Shown in pieces: positions 43,865-53,461 of a stretch of 64,000 nucleotides of DNA. The stretch's first letter is position 1. Every line of letters begins with the position of its first letter. A program made the translations under genes and the position numbers. The notes beneath the pieces were generated by a model. It ran no database searches, had not been told where the DNA came from, and saw only the letters and a program-made list of their open reading frames with translations. This DNA comes from an uncultured Prevotellaceae bacterium (GTDB taxonomy: Bacteria > Bacteroidota > Bacteroidia > Bacteroidales > Muribaculaceae): NCBI GenBank assembly GCA_900318345.1, contig ONKD01000001.1, positions 168,368 through 232,367 on the forward strand, written 5' to 3'.

Positions 43865-45934
43865 ATGGAGTATAGACTGCATAGTGAATATGAGCCGACT
43901 GGTGACCAGCCGCAGGCCATTGCCGAGTTGGCGGGTGGCGTGAATGATGGTGTGCCCTATCAGACCCTCTTGGGCGTGACAGGATCGGGCAAAACGTTCA
44001 CCATGGCCAACGTCATTGCGCGCACCGGACGCCCCACACTGGTCTTGTCACACAACAAGACCCTGGCAGCACAGCTCTATGCCGAGTTCAAGAGTTTCTT
44101 TCCCGAGAACGCGGTGCACTATTTTGTATCCTACTATGACTACTACCAGCCCGAGGCCTACATCCCCTCGACCGACAAGTATATCGAGAAGGACCTGGCC
44201 ATCAACGACGAGATCGAGCGCCTGAGGCTTGCCACGGTGACGGCTTTGTTGTCGGGCCGCAGGGATATCGTGGTGGTGTCGAGTGTGTCGTGCCTCTACG
44301 GCATGGGCAACCCCGAAGATATCACCGCCAACGCCATCGAACTCAAGGTGGGCGACCAAATCGGGCGTGACGAACTGCTGCATCGCCTGGTAGATGCCCT
44401 GTACTCGCGCAGCGATACCGAGTTAAGGATGGGCACCTTCCGCGTCAAGGGCGACACGGTCGACGTGTTCTTGAGCGACGAGGACATCATGCTGCGCATC
44501 ATCTTCTGGGGCAACGAGATAGAACGCATCCAGGTACTGGACAGCGAGACACAGATGCCCACCGAGGACGTGGAGGGCTTCAAGATTTTCCCGGCCAACA
44601 TCTTCGTCACCACCAAAGAGCGCATGCGCGCCGCCATGGGGCAGATTGACCTTGACCGCGAGAATCAGGTGGCCGCTTTCGCCCGCGAGAACCGTTTCGC
44701 CGAGGCCAAGCGACTGAACGAGCGCGTGACCTATGACATGGAGATGATGCGCGAGGTGGGCTACTGCTCGGGCATTGAGAACTATAGCCGCTACTTCGAC
44801 GGACGCCGACCAGGAATGAGGCCTTTCTGCCTGCTGGACTACTTCCCCGACGATTTCCTCACCATCGTCGACGAGAGCCACGTCACCGTGCCGCAAATAC
44901 GCGCCATGTATGGCGGCGACCAGTCGCGCAAGACCAACCTGGTGCACTACGGTTTCCGTCTAGAAGCCGCGCTCGATAACCGTCCCTTGCGTTTCGAGGA
45001 ATTTGAGGATCTGACGCATCAAACCATCTATGTGAGCGCCACGCCTGCCGATTACGAGCTGAACAAGAGCGAAGGCATCATCACCGAGCAACTCATCCGC
45101 CCGACGGGACTGCTTGACCCCCAAATCATCGTGCGCCCCTCACAGGGACAGGTCGATGATCTGGTCGAAGAGATACAGCTGCGCATCGAGCGCGGCGAAC
45201 GCACCCTGGTCACCACCTTGACCAAACGCATGGCCGAGGAATTGAGCGACTACCTCAAGCGGCTGGATATACGCACCGCCTATATGCACAGCGATGTCGA
45301 GACGATGGAGCGCATCGAGATCATCGACAACCTGCGTGCAGGCGCTATCGACGTGCTCGTGGGCGTGAACCTGCTGCGCGAGGGACTTGACCTGCCCGAG
45401 GTGTCGCTGGTCGCCATCCTCGACGCCGACAAGGAGGGCTTCCTGCGTAGCCGCCGCTCATTGACCCAGACTGCCGGCCGCGCCGCGCGCAACCTGAACG
45501 GCACCGTCATTATGTATGCCGACAACATCACCGACTCGATGCGGCAGACCATCGACGAGACGGAGCGACGCCGCACACTGCAGCTCAAGTACAACGAGGA
45601 AAACGGCATCACCCCCACGGCCATCATCAAGGCCCGCACGGCCATCATCGGCCAGGATACCGACATGCGACACCCGACGGTTCCCAGCCGCCACAACCAG
45701 TCGCCGATGCCCGCTGCCGCACCTGCCATGCGCTATACCCAGGAATTTGACTCAAGCGCCGGTGTCGCCGCCGATCCCGTTGTCGCCTACATGAGCGGCA
45801 AGGACATGCAGGCCGCCATCGACCGCCTGAAGACGCAGATGATCGAGGCCGCCAAGCGCATGGACTTCCTCGAGGCCGCCCAGTACCGCGACGAAATCCT
45901 CAAACTCGAAGAAATGCTCAAAGAAAAAGACTAA
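43865..45934 (+). CDS. uvrB: Excinuclease ABC subunit B
   Basis: Damage-verifying helicase of nucleotide excision repair. Walker A GVTGSGKT (residues ~38-45), the beta-hairpin YYDYYQPEAYIPSTDKYIEKD, DESHVT, the motif VI region QTAGRAARN, and a C-terminal UVR motif that binds UvrC (KRMDFLEAAQYRDEI). Its 689 residues are slightly longer than usual because of a linker near residues 600-640. It has its own promoter. Confidence 0.97.
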   Translation: MEYRLHSEYEPTGDQPQAIAELAGGVNDGVPYQTLLGVTGSGKTFTMANVIARTGRPTLVLSHNKTLAAQLYAEFKSFFPENAVHYFVSYYDYYQPEAYIPSTDKYIEKDLAINDEIERLRLATVTALLSGRRDIVVVSSVSCLYGMGNPEDITANAIELKVGDQIGRDELLHRLVDALYSRSDTELRMGTFRVKGDTVDVFLSDEDIMLRIIFWGNEIERIQVLDSETQMPTEDVEGFKIFPANIFVTTKERMRAAMGQIDLDRENQVAAFARENRFAEAKRLNERVTYDMEMMREVGYCSGIENYSRYFDGRRPGMRPFCLLDYFPDDFLTIVDESHVTVPQIRAMYGGDQSRKTNLVHYGFRLEAALDNRPLRFEEFEDLTHQTIYVSATPADYELNKSEGIITEQLIRPTGLLDPQIIVRPSQGQVDDLVEEIQLRIERGERTLVTTLTKRMAEELSDYLKRLDIRTAYMHSDVETMERIEIIDNLRAGAIDVLVGVNLLREGLDLPEVSLVAILDADKEGFLRSRRSLTQTAGRAARNLNGTVIMYADNITDSMRQTIDETERRRTLQLKYNEENGITPTAIIKARTAIIGQDTDMRHPTVPSRHNQSPMPAAAPAMRYTQEFDSSAGVAADPVVAYMSGKDMQAAIDRLKTQMIEAAKRMDFLEAAQYRDEILKLEEMLKEKD

Positions 45935-45941
45935 AAAATCT

Positions 45942-45966
45942 GTAGAGACGCAAAATCTTGCGTCTC
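45942..45966. repeat. REP-like palindrome GTAGAGACGC family, copy 2
   Basis: GAGACGCAA (45945-45953), a 4-base loop and TTGCGTCTC (45958-45966), preceded by GTA. It stands just beyond the uvrB stop. Confidence 0.75.
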
Positions 45967-46019
45967 AATACAATAGATAAATAACCCAAGGCACAAGGCA
46001 TCTCGACAATAAAAAAAGA

Positions 46020-47870
46020 GTGAAGAAGGACCAACGACATACCGACCACCGCATCAAGGGACAATGGCTGCCCACCACCCGCAAGGAGATGGACCATCTG
46101 GGTTGGGAGCAGGCAGATGTGATCTTGTTCACGGGCGATGCCTACATTGACCATCCGTCGATGGGCACCGCTGTCATCGGGCGTGTGCTCGAGGCTCATG
46201 GTTACAAGGTCGCTATCGTGCCTCAACCCAACTGGCGCGACGACCTGCGCGACTTCAAGAAACTGGGTCGTCCTCGCTTGTTCTTTGGCGTGTCGGCTGG
46301 CGCGATGGACTCGATGGTGAACCATTACACCGCCGCGCGACGCAAACGCAGCGACGATGCCTACACACCCGACGGACGCGCCGGCGCCCGTCCCGACTAC
46401 CCCACCATCGTCTATAGCGAGATATTGAAGCGCCTCTTCCCTGGTGTGCCCGTGGTGGCTGGCGGCATCGAGGTGTCGTTGCGGCGCTTGGCGCACTACG
46501 ACTACTGGCAGGACAAGATCAGGCCTTCCATTCTTGTGGATTGCCCCGCCGATCTGCTGGTTTACGGCATGGGCGAACTGCCTAACATCGCCATCGCCGA
46601 CGCCTTGAATGACGGCAAACGCATCGAGGAACTGACCGACATCCCCCAGACGGTGGTGCGTCGCCCTCTTGACGAACTGCCAACAGGGAACACGGCTACC
46701 GACGTGGTGCTGCACCCCTATGAGGAATGCAAGAAAAATAAGAAGGCTCAGGCCGAGAATTTCAAGGTGATCGAGGTGGAGAGCAACCTGTGGCACGGTC
46801 ACAACGTGTGGCAGGCTACCGGAGACATCGCCGTGAAGGTGAACCGCACCAATCCGCCAATGACCACCGAGCAGATTGACGCCTCGTTCGACCTGCCCTA
46901 TACCCGTCTGCCCCACCCCCGCTACCAGGGCAAACGCATCCCGGCCTACGAGATGATACGCCACTCGGTGTGCATGCACCGTGGCTGTTTCGGCGGTTGC
47001 GCCTTCTGCACCATCAGCGCCCATCAGGGCAAGTTCATCGCCTCGCGAAGCAAGGAGTCCATCCTGCGGGAAGTGAAGCAGGTGGTTCAGATGGAGGACT
47101 TCAAGGGCTACATCAGCGACCTGGGCGGGCCCAGCGCCAACATGTACGGCATGCACGGCAAGGACCTTGAGCGGTGCCAGCGGTGTCAGCGGCCCTCGTG
47201 CCTGCATCCGCAGCCCTGCAGCAACCTGAATACCGACCACAGCCGGCTGCTCGACATCTATCATGCCGTTGACGCCCTGCCCCAAGTGAAGAAATCGTTC
47301 ATCGGCAGCGGTGTGCGCTATGACCTGTCGATGCACCGCACGGGTGACCCTCGTGTGGACAAGGTGAATGCACAGTACAATGAGGAGCTTATCCGTTTCC
47401 ACGTTTCGGGCCGCCTGAAAGTCGCCCCCGAGCACACCAGCGACGACGTCCTCATGCTGATGCGCAAACCCTCGTTTGAGTTGTTCAGGCGCTTCAAGGC
47501 GCTGTTCGACCGCGTGAACGTGAAGTACAACCTGCGCCAACAGCTCATCCCCTACTTCATCTCCTCGCATCCCGGCTGCCATGAGGCCGACATGGCCGAA
47601 CTCGCCGCGATCACCAAGGAGTTGGACTTCCGCCTAGAGCAGGTGCAGGATTTCACACCCACGCCCATGACCGTATCGACCGAGGCTTATTATACCGGCT
47701 TCCACCCCTATACGCTTAAGCCCGTTTATTGCGCCCACACACCACAAGAGAAACAGGCCCAGCGGCTATTCTTCTTCTGGTATGACCGCAAGAACCGTGC
47801 TGCCATCACCGCAGCACTGAAGCGCATTCACCGCAGCGACCTGTTGCGCAAACTCTACCCGCAGCGATGA
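46020..47870 (+). CDS. YgiQ family radical SAM protein
   Basis: A 616-residue radical SAM protein of the YgiQ (UPF0313) family, whose reaction is unknown. The cluster-binding motif is C323-x3-C327-x2-C330 in RGCFGGCAFCTIS. The N-terminal domain (WLPTTRKEMDHLGWEQADVI, GGIEVSLRRLAHYDYW) and C-terminal DUF3362-like tail (VYCAHTPQEKQAQRLFFFW) match family organisation. The start is GTG at 46020. A PAP2 gene overlaps its stop by 4 bases. Confidence 0.9.
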   Translation: MKKDQRHTDHRIKGQWLPTTRKEMDHLGWEQADVILFTGDAYIDHPSMGTAVIGRVLEAHGYKVAIVPQPNWRDDLRDFKKLGRPRLFFGVSAGAMDSMVNHYTAARRKRSDDAYTPDGRAGARPDYPTIVYSEILKRLFPGVPVVAGGIEVSLRRLAHYDYWQDKIRPSILVDCPADLLVYGMGELPNIAIADALNDGKRIEELTDIPQTVVRRPLDELPTGNTATDVVLHPYEECKKNKKAQAENFKVIEVESNLWHGHNVWQATGDIAVKVNRTNPPMTTEQIDASFDLPYTRLPHPRYQGKRIPAYEMIRHSVCMHRGCFGGCAFCTISAHQGKFIASRSKESILREVKQVVQMEDFKGYISDLGGPSANMYGMHGKDLERCQRCQRPSCLHPQPCSNLNTDHSRLLDIYHAVDALPQVKKSFIGSGVRYDLSMHRTGDPRVDKVNAQYNEELIRFHVSGRLKVAPEHTSDDVLMLMRKPSFELFRRFKALFDRVNVKYNLRQQLIPYFISSHPGCHEADMAELAAITKELDFRLEQVQDFTPTPMTVSTEAYYTGFHPYTLKPVYCAHTPQEKQAQRLFFFWYDRKNRAAITAALKRIHRSDLLRKLYPQR

Positions 47871-48409
47871 CAAAACGACTTTTTATAGCGATCTTGCTCA
47901 CCATGACCATCTTCAATGGCATGGCAGGGGACAAATTTGTCAAGAGGAGCACCGATGCCTTGTGCATTGCGCCCAGCGCCACTGGCCTGTGCATCGCTAT
48001 CGCCAAGCATGACAAGGAAGGCATCAAGCAGTTAGGCTTAAGCACCGCCACATGTCTCGCCGTGAACTATGGCCTTGAGCTATGCATCCGCAAGGAGCGC
48101 CCCGACGGCACAGGCCATCACGCCTTTCCCAGCACCCACACCGCAGTGGCTTTCAACGGCACCACCTTCCTGATGAAACGATATGGTTGGAAATGGGGCG
48201 TGCCAGCCGCTGTTGTGTCAAGTTACGTCGCTTGGGGGCGCGTCCACACCGACCGCCATGACTGGTGGGACGTGCTGGGCGGAGCAGCCATCGGCGCCGG
48301 CAGCGCATGGATTTTTTCCCGCCCGTTTACCCAGGACGTGGAGGTAAACATAAGCCCGACCACCTTTGGTGACCGGGCCTATGGATTTACTGCAACTATT
48401 CAGTTCTGA
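47867..48409 (+). CDS. PAP2 superfamily phosphatase
   Basis: Membrane-associated phosphatase of the PAP2/lipid phosphatase type, 180 residues. The motifs are KERPDGTGHHAFPSTHT with H91, and R125-x5-H131-x3-D135 in GRVHTDRHDWWDV, so the catalytic residues are present. It has an N-terminal signal-like helix and two or three further hydrophobic stretches. Likely substrates are undecaprenyl or phosphatidyl phosphates; the sequence does not decide. Its ATG overlaps the YgiQ stop (ATGA). Its own stop abuts the convergent Omp28-like gene with no base between. Confidence 0.82.
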   Translation: MTKRLFIAILLTMTIFNGMAGDKFVKRSTDALCIAPSATGLCIAIAKHDKEGIKQLGLSTATCLAVNYGLELCIRKERPDGTGHHAFPSTHTAVAFNGTTFLMKRYGWKWGVPAAVVSSYVAWGRVHTDRHDWWDVLGGAAIGAGSAWIFSRPFTQDVEVNISPTTFGDRAYGFTATIQF

Positions 48410-50227
48410 TTATTTCACGAGCACTTTTCTAGCCGTGCCATCACTCATCTTCACGATGTTGATGCCCTGCTGCAGGCTGTCATGCTGACGGCCCATGATG
48501 TCGTAGTACTCAACGGGAACGATGTCCTGATTACCAATCAATTCGTCAACACCACCGCTCTCGCCGAGAAGTCTTACTGACTCGGCATTGAGGATGCGCA
48601 GGTCGGACATCACACGATTCTGCAGCGGACGGCTGATGAAAGCAACGACATTCATGTTCTCAATCTTCCAATGATCAGGAAGGGTCAAGCTGTACTCATG
48701 TTCATAGGTGGTATTCCCAACTTTATTGAGATTCACACCCAGAACCGAACCTAAAGCCCAACGGAACACGCCGTTATGCATATACTGGGAAACCCAAGTA
48801 CCACTGTTCAACTGGGGAGCAATGAGGCTATCCTCAGTCAGGTAAATCGACAGTTTATTGTCGGTGCCCAACAGCGCATCAAAGTCCTCGCTCATCTCAC
48901 CCGAAACCTTGATGACGGCCTCGCGGGTAGCAAGATCCACCTTAGGTTCAATGTTAATTGAAATGAAGTTAGGCGTCTCATCGAGGGCGTCAAAGAAACC
49001 GCACAATTCATCGGCGATTTGCTGGTGATATTGCTCATAGTAACCGATAGAGTTGACAACATTAGCGTCCTCCCAACCGGGTGCACGGTCAAATGCGGCC
49101 GAAGGATAGCTGTTAGAGCCCATGTAGGCCATCAAGCTGTCGCCCTGCTGAGTAGTATAGGGGTCAACACCGCTACCCAAATTGCCATGCACGCCAACCC
49201 AGATGACATCATCGCGCTGAGCCTTGACAAGGCTAAGCATGGAGTTGCCCAGCGGGCAATAGGTGCAATAGGTCGAGGTGAATTGCTCAATCATGTGTTT
49301 TTGACGAGGGAACACACCATTGTGAACGGTAAACTTGTGGGTCAGCGGCCTTACATTATCAACAGGTTCGCCATTGAGCGATACTGCCTCGACTGACAAG
49401 GTGTGCTCGCCTGAAGCCAGTCCCTCGGTAGAAACCACACCATTCATGGTAATGGGGGTAGCCGTGAGCGGCTCGGGGTTAGTGATGGATAACATGGTCT
49501 CGCCATCCACCTTGATGTCAAACGTCAAAGCGTTGGCCTCAACAACCTTGGGACCCTTATTCTTAGCGACAAACGAGAAAGGCAAATCATCGCCACTATT
49601 AATATACTTCTCACTTACCAGGTCACTGGTCCTGATGAGGATTTCAGGGAAATTGTCGTGCTCAACAATGCACTGCAAGCACAGGTTGCCATGAGATGAC
49701 AAGCCAGCGGTTGCCCACATGGGGATACGTCCAACCCTCTTGTACTGGTAAGTATCATAGATTGTTCCCTCTTGAACCATCGAGAGGGGAGCATTGTCCT
49801 CGGTTTGCTGATAATCAAAACCAATCAACAGTTTCTCACCTTCCTGGATATCGATTGTATAGGGGGTGGGAATCTCAATCGTGTTCCAGCCGGCTGAACT
49901 GGCATTGCAGGTCCAGGGCACCACAGTGCCATAACCTCCAGCAGCATTAATCGGAATCACAAACACTCGGCTAATGGTAGTAGCCTCGGCAAGACCTACA
50001 CGGAAAGCGACAATCTTGCCGCCCATGAACATTTCGACCTCCTCGGTGTCAAGAATGACGCCCACAGTGATCACTCCTGTTGCAGGACTAGAAACACGCA
50101 CGCCCTCGGTAGAAATGGCATCGGTGTCAAAATGGCCCATGATCCTCTGATTATCGGGCAACTGTGCCTTCATTGCTCCTGGGAGCAACAAAATCGCCAT
50201 CAATAAGAAAAGTAACGATTTTTTCAT
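48410..50227 (-). CDS. Omp28-like secreted protein with thioredoxin-like domain
   Basis: A 605-residue exported protein; signal peptide residues 1-22. Residues ~25-200 are a beta-rich domain related to the modules seen in the 42216-43784 protein. Residues ~200-300 are Ig-like. Residues ~305-545 are an Omp28/thioredoxin-like domain with C321-x2-C324 (TYCTYCPLG). The tail from ~560 (VEYYDIMGRQHDSLQQGINI ... RKVLVK) resembles a type IX secretion signal. The CxxC suggests redox or metal activity outside the cell. It is the last gene of the cluster beginning at tlpA-like 53959. Confidence 0.8.
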   Translation of the reverse strand: MKKSLLFLLMAILLLPGAMKAQLPDNQRIMGHFDTDAISTEGVRVSSPATGVITVGVILDTEEVEMFMGGKIVAFRVGLAEATTISRVFVIPINAAGGYGTVVPWTCNASSAGWNTIEIPTPYTIDIQEGEKLLIGFDYQQTEDNAPLSMVQEGTIYDTYQYKRVGRIPMWATAGLSSHGNLCLQCIVEHDNFPEILIRTSDLVSEKYINSGDDLPFSFVAKNKGPKVVEANALTFDIKVDGETMLSITNPEPLTATPITMNGVVSTEGLASGEHTLSVEAVSLNGEPVDNVRPLTHKFTVHNGVFPRQKHMIEQFTSTYCTYCPLGNSMLSLVKAQRDDVIWVGVHGNLGSGVDPYTTQQGDSLMAYMGSNSYPSAAFDRAPGWEDANVVNSIGYYEQYHQQIADELCGFFDALDETPNFISINIEPKVDLATREAVIKVSGEMSEDFDALLGTDNKLSIYLTEDSLIAPQLNSGTWVSQYMHNGVFRWALGSVLGVNLNKVGNTTYEHEYSLTLPDHWKIENMNVVAFISRPLQNRVMSDLRILNAESVRLLGESGGVDELIGNQDIVPVEYYDIMGRQHDSLQQGINIVKMSDGTARKVLVK

Positions 50228-50265
50228 GTTTTAAACTGTAATTTATAAGGTTAATCAATGATTGT

Positions 50266-50952
50266 TCAATTACCACTCAAGATGATGGATATAACCTCAT
50301 TCACGTCGCTGATGTTGATCTCGCCATCACCGTTCACGTCGGCAATGGGATTGTCTGACGATGACAAGATGAAATCGATCATCGCGTTAACATCGGTGAT
50401 GTTGACCTCGCCATCGCCGTTCACATCACCCTTGATGGGCTCGGGAGCACCACCCTTGACAAACTGCAGCGTGACCGTGGGGCCATAGCCCAGATGATCA
50501 TATCGCGGAGGGAATCCGGGACTTTTGGTGAGCGTTTCGATTGACAAAGTAACAACACACGAGCCATCGGCTGTGGGGAACCACTCGCTCTGGATATCCT
50601 GCACGCCCGTAAAGATTTGACCCGGACTTGTCTCATACATGCCAGTGGCCGTTTGCATGTTGCAGGTCATGGGGAAACAAATCTGGAAAGAACCGTTGTC
50701 AATCTGAGTGATGTTATATTTCATCTTCAGATAGACATTGGACGCAGCGCCCATGTCAGCAACCGACAATCCAGAATAAATGACCTCAAGGCCTTCCTCA
50801 TTGGTCTCAATCAGGTTGCGAACAATGGTTGCACCATTCTCGATAATTTCCTCATTCTCATCGACGAAAACATAGTTCTCGTCAATGTCCTGAGCCATCA
50901 ACGAACACGTCGCCAAAGCGAACGCACTTAAAAAAGTAAATAATTTTCTCAT
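50266..50952 (-). CDS. Secreted dockerin-like repeat protein
   Basis: A 228-residue exported protein; signal peptide residues 1-20. Residues ~20-165 form a beta-sandwich, possibly cohesin-like (VYLKMKYNITQIDNGSFQICF), but I do not recognise its family. Residues 174-228 carry two dockerin-like loops (DVNGDGEVNITDVNAMIDF and DVNGDGEINISDVNEVISI). It lies between the two Omp28-like genes and is probably co-transcribed with them. Confidence 0.72.
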   Translation of the reverse strand: MRKLFTFLSAFALATCSLMAQDIDENYVFVDENEEIIENGATIVRNLIETNEEGLEVIYSGLSVADMGAASNVYLKMKYNITQIDNGSFQICFPMTCNMQTATGMYETSPGQIFTGVQDIQSEWFPTADGSCVVTLSIETLTKSPGFPPRYDHLGYGPTVTLQFVKGGAPEPIKGDVNGDGEVNITDVNAMIDFILSSSDNPIADVNGDGEINISDVNEVISIILSGN

Positions 50953-50983
50953 AACAGTAGTTTATGTCAGTAAATTTAATCAA

Positions 50984-51787
50984 TTAGTATATCAATTTAC
51001 GCTTGACCACCTGCTTGACCATTTCCTCGTCATATACAAAGGCGACAATGGAACAATGCTGGGGTTTCCACGCGGCATCCATCGGGATGCTGTAAGCCTT
51101 TTCCACCACTTGGCCGTGATTCACACTGATGTCATCACCCCATGCCCCATTGAGCGTTGCACGGAAGACATGCATGTGGTTATAATGCTCCTCACGACTG
51201 CCGTTGGGCATCAACTGGAAACTGTCGATGCTATCCTCAACGAGCCACACCTGCAATTTGCCCTTGACAAGGGCCGAATCGAGGCCAATCACCTCCACAC
51301 TGGCGTGACACATATTATCATCTTCCGCCCTTTCGGCTTCCACCGTGATGGAAACAGGGGCTTTCATCTCCAACTCATAATTGACAGCACCCGCCCAATC
51401 GGTATAATTCAAAGGAACCAATTCAGACTCATAGGTAAGCCTATCCACGAGGCCCACAGGTTGTCCTGACAAATTCCAATGGGAAAAATACTCATCGCCT
51501 TGAGCCGTGTATAACGGCGTGTAGCCTCCCTGGTTCTTGCTGAACGGTCCCGAGTGGATTGCAACAGCAATCACGGTAGTGTCGCCATACTCTTCAACCA
51601 GGCGTTCTATTTCCTCGGTCGCGCGGGGGCAGTTCACACAGTATTGTCCAGTGAAGTCCTCGATGAGCACAGCGCGGCTCACTTGAGGCGGCTCCACATA
51701 GATGAGGCGATCCTGAGGATCCATCTCATCACAGGACGTCATCAACACCGCGGTAAGCGTCAATATGGTATAAAAAAATCTTTTCAT
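50984..51787 (-). CDS. Omp28-like lipoprotein
   Basis: A 267-residue lipoprotein with lipobox LMTSC (C19). A thioredoxin-like Omp28 domain follows, with C50-x2-C53 in FTGQYCVNCPRA. Omp28 of Porphyromonas is a surface protein with proposed adhesive properties. The CxxC pair again suggests redox chemistry. It lies 6 bases after the DUF6029 gene and 31 before the dockerin gene. Confidence 0.82.
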   Translation of the reverse strand: MKRFFYTILTLTAVLMTSCDEMDPQDRLIYVEPPQVSRAVLIEDFTGQYCVNCPRATEEIERLVEEYGDTTVIAVAIHSGPFSKNQGGYTPLYTAQGDEYFSHWNLSGQPVGLVDRLTYESELVPLNYTDWAGAVNYELEMKAPVSITVEAERAEDDNMCHASVEVIGLDSALVKGKLQVWLVEDSIDSFQLMPNGSREEHYNHMHVFRATLNGAWGDDISVNHGQVVEKAYSIPMDAAWKPQHCSIVAFVYDEEMVKQVVKRKLIY

Positions 51788-51793
51788 CTTGGG

Positions 51794-53449
51794 TTAGAAT
51801 GTGTAATTATAGGAGAACGTGAAACCCTTGCTGGCGGGTACCCAACGGCACACACCACCCGAGCAGTTGAAACCGTCGTCGGTGCGGCCATATCCCAGCT
51901 GGAAGCGATGAGCCTTAAGGTTATAGGTCACTAAAGCCTGATAGTAATGCAGGTCGGTCTCGCCACAATTCCACTGGTCGCTCACGGTGAACATCCAGTG
52001 GGGAGCAAACGACAGCTCAGCAAGGCCAAAAGCCCAATCACCCTCATCACCATCACAGAACTGGTACTGCAACTCACAACGCAGGGTCAGTTTGGGCGAG
52101 AACTTGTATTTGCCATCAGCGACAAGGATGTTAGAATTGATCATGCCACCATGTCCCTCGACAACAGTCATGTTGTAACGCTGGTTCATGTACATGAAAA
52201 TCAGCGAGAAATCGCGCGTAAACCGCTTGTCCACAATCACATTGATATCCTGGTAAAAGGTCTCACCCATCTTGAAGAAGTCACTCTTGTAACCATCGCT
52301 GCCAATGATACGGCCCTCGGCAGCAGGATTCTTGATCTCGCCATTGTCAAGGCCACGCACATGAGAGACGTTCAGTTTCACCTTAGTGCCATACTTGCCA
52401 CCCAGGGTTGTGTTCTTCTTGAACGAGTAACCCAGCTCGGTCTGGAAGGCCCACTCACCATTCAGTTGAGTGGCATAGGGATAGGTAGCGGCAAGCGCAT
52501 AGGTATGGTCATGGGTGAAAGCGGGCATGTGATTGATGAAACTCGACGTGCCGTTCATGCTGCGACGGCTGCGGAATGACATGCCCTCGCTGCGCTTGGC
52601 CTGCAAGAGCACACTCATACCCTTCTTGGAATAAGATGTACTCAGCATTGCCACGTTGCCACGTCCATAGTGGTAACCATTATCAAACGACGGGTCCTGG
52701 GTTTTCTGGGCATACTCGGCAAGCACGCTAAACCCCTTGTGGTTCACATTTACACGGGCATCCCAGGCATTCACGTTCTCGGGCAATTTCAGTTTGTGGG
52801 TCGCGTCGACAAAGATGGCATCATCATCGGCACTCTCATGCTTGATGACCCACGAGCCGCCAATACTGATGTGAGTGCCAGCGGTCTCCAGCGGCTTGAT
52901 AAACTGCTCCAAGCCCACCTCAACATCCACACCGCTCACCAGCGCGTCGTTATGGTCCCAGTAGCGACGCTGCTTGCCCGTGAGGGCCTTGATGCTCGTG
53001 CCGTTAACGGGATTATAAACGAGGCGAGCGCCACGCAGGGCGTTGTCGAGGCCCAACGAGCGCTCTTCGTAGGTGCGCAGTACGAAGCCCGAGCCAAACT
53101 GCTCGTAATAGTCACCCAGCGTGAGTTCCACATGCTTGACATGACCTTTCACATAAAAGTGGGGAAAGCCCCACCCCTTGAAATCTTTCTCATAGCCTGG
53201 CAGCGGGTGCTCGAGGAACTCAAACCTAGTCCCTGCTTCCACATACTTGCTACCTAATTTCAAGTCGACATAAGTATTAGTCAGCGCCCAGTCACTGTAA
53301 TGCTCGGTACCAATTTTTTCATCATCCTGGGGGATAAGAATGTCGCTCTGGATGCTACCGCTCAGGGTTACCTGTGCCTGCAACGACGGTGCCGCAAGCA
53401 GCATCGCAGCGATTAGCCACAGGACAGAACCATTGATTCTTTTATTCAT
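51794..53449 (-). CDS. DUF6029 family outer-membrane beta-barrel protein
   Basis: A 551-residue protein with signal peptide (cut near LQAQ) and barrel-like alternating strands throughout, ending in aromatic GFTFSYNYTF. The core ELTLGDYYEQFGSGFVLRTYEE and LGLDNALRGARL is typical of the DUF6029 group in Bacteroidales. Function is unknown. Its place between TlpA-like and Omp28-like genes suggests a shared envelope role. Confidence 0.82.
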   Translation of the reverse strand: MNKRINGSVLWLIAAMLLAAPSLQAQVTLSGSIQSDILIPQDDEKIGTEHYSDWALTNTYVDLKLGSKYVEAGTRFEFLEHPLPGYEKDFKGWGFPHFYVKGHVKHVELTLGDYYEQFGSGFVLRTYEERSLGLDNALRGARLVYNPVNGTSIKALTGKQRRYWDHNDALVSGVDVEVGLEQFIKPLETAGTHISIGGSWVIKHESADDDAIFVDATHKLKLPENVNAWDARVNVNHKGFSVLAEYAQKTQDPSFDNGYHYGRGNVAMLSTSYSKKGMSVLLQAKRSEGMSFRSRRSMNGTSSFINHMPAFTHDHTYALAATYPYATQLNGEWAFQTELGYSFKKNTTLGGKYGTKVKLNVSHVRGLDNGEIKNPAAEGRIIGSDGYKSDFFKMGETFYQDINVIVDKRFTRDFSLIFMYMNQRYNMTVVEGHGGMINSNILVADGKYKFSPKLTLRCELQYQFCDGDEGDWAFGLAELSFAPHWMFTVSDQWNCGETDLHYYQALVTYNLKAHRFQLGYGRTDDGFNCSGGVCRWVPASKGFTFSYNYTF

Positions 53450-53461
53450 GCCTGGTCACAA

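Noticed and set aside
45918-47582. 554-codon open frame on the minus strand
   Set aside because: It lies fully opposite the well-supported YgiQ gene, has no recognisable domain and reads as a GC-biased shadow.
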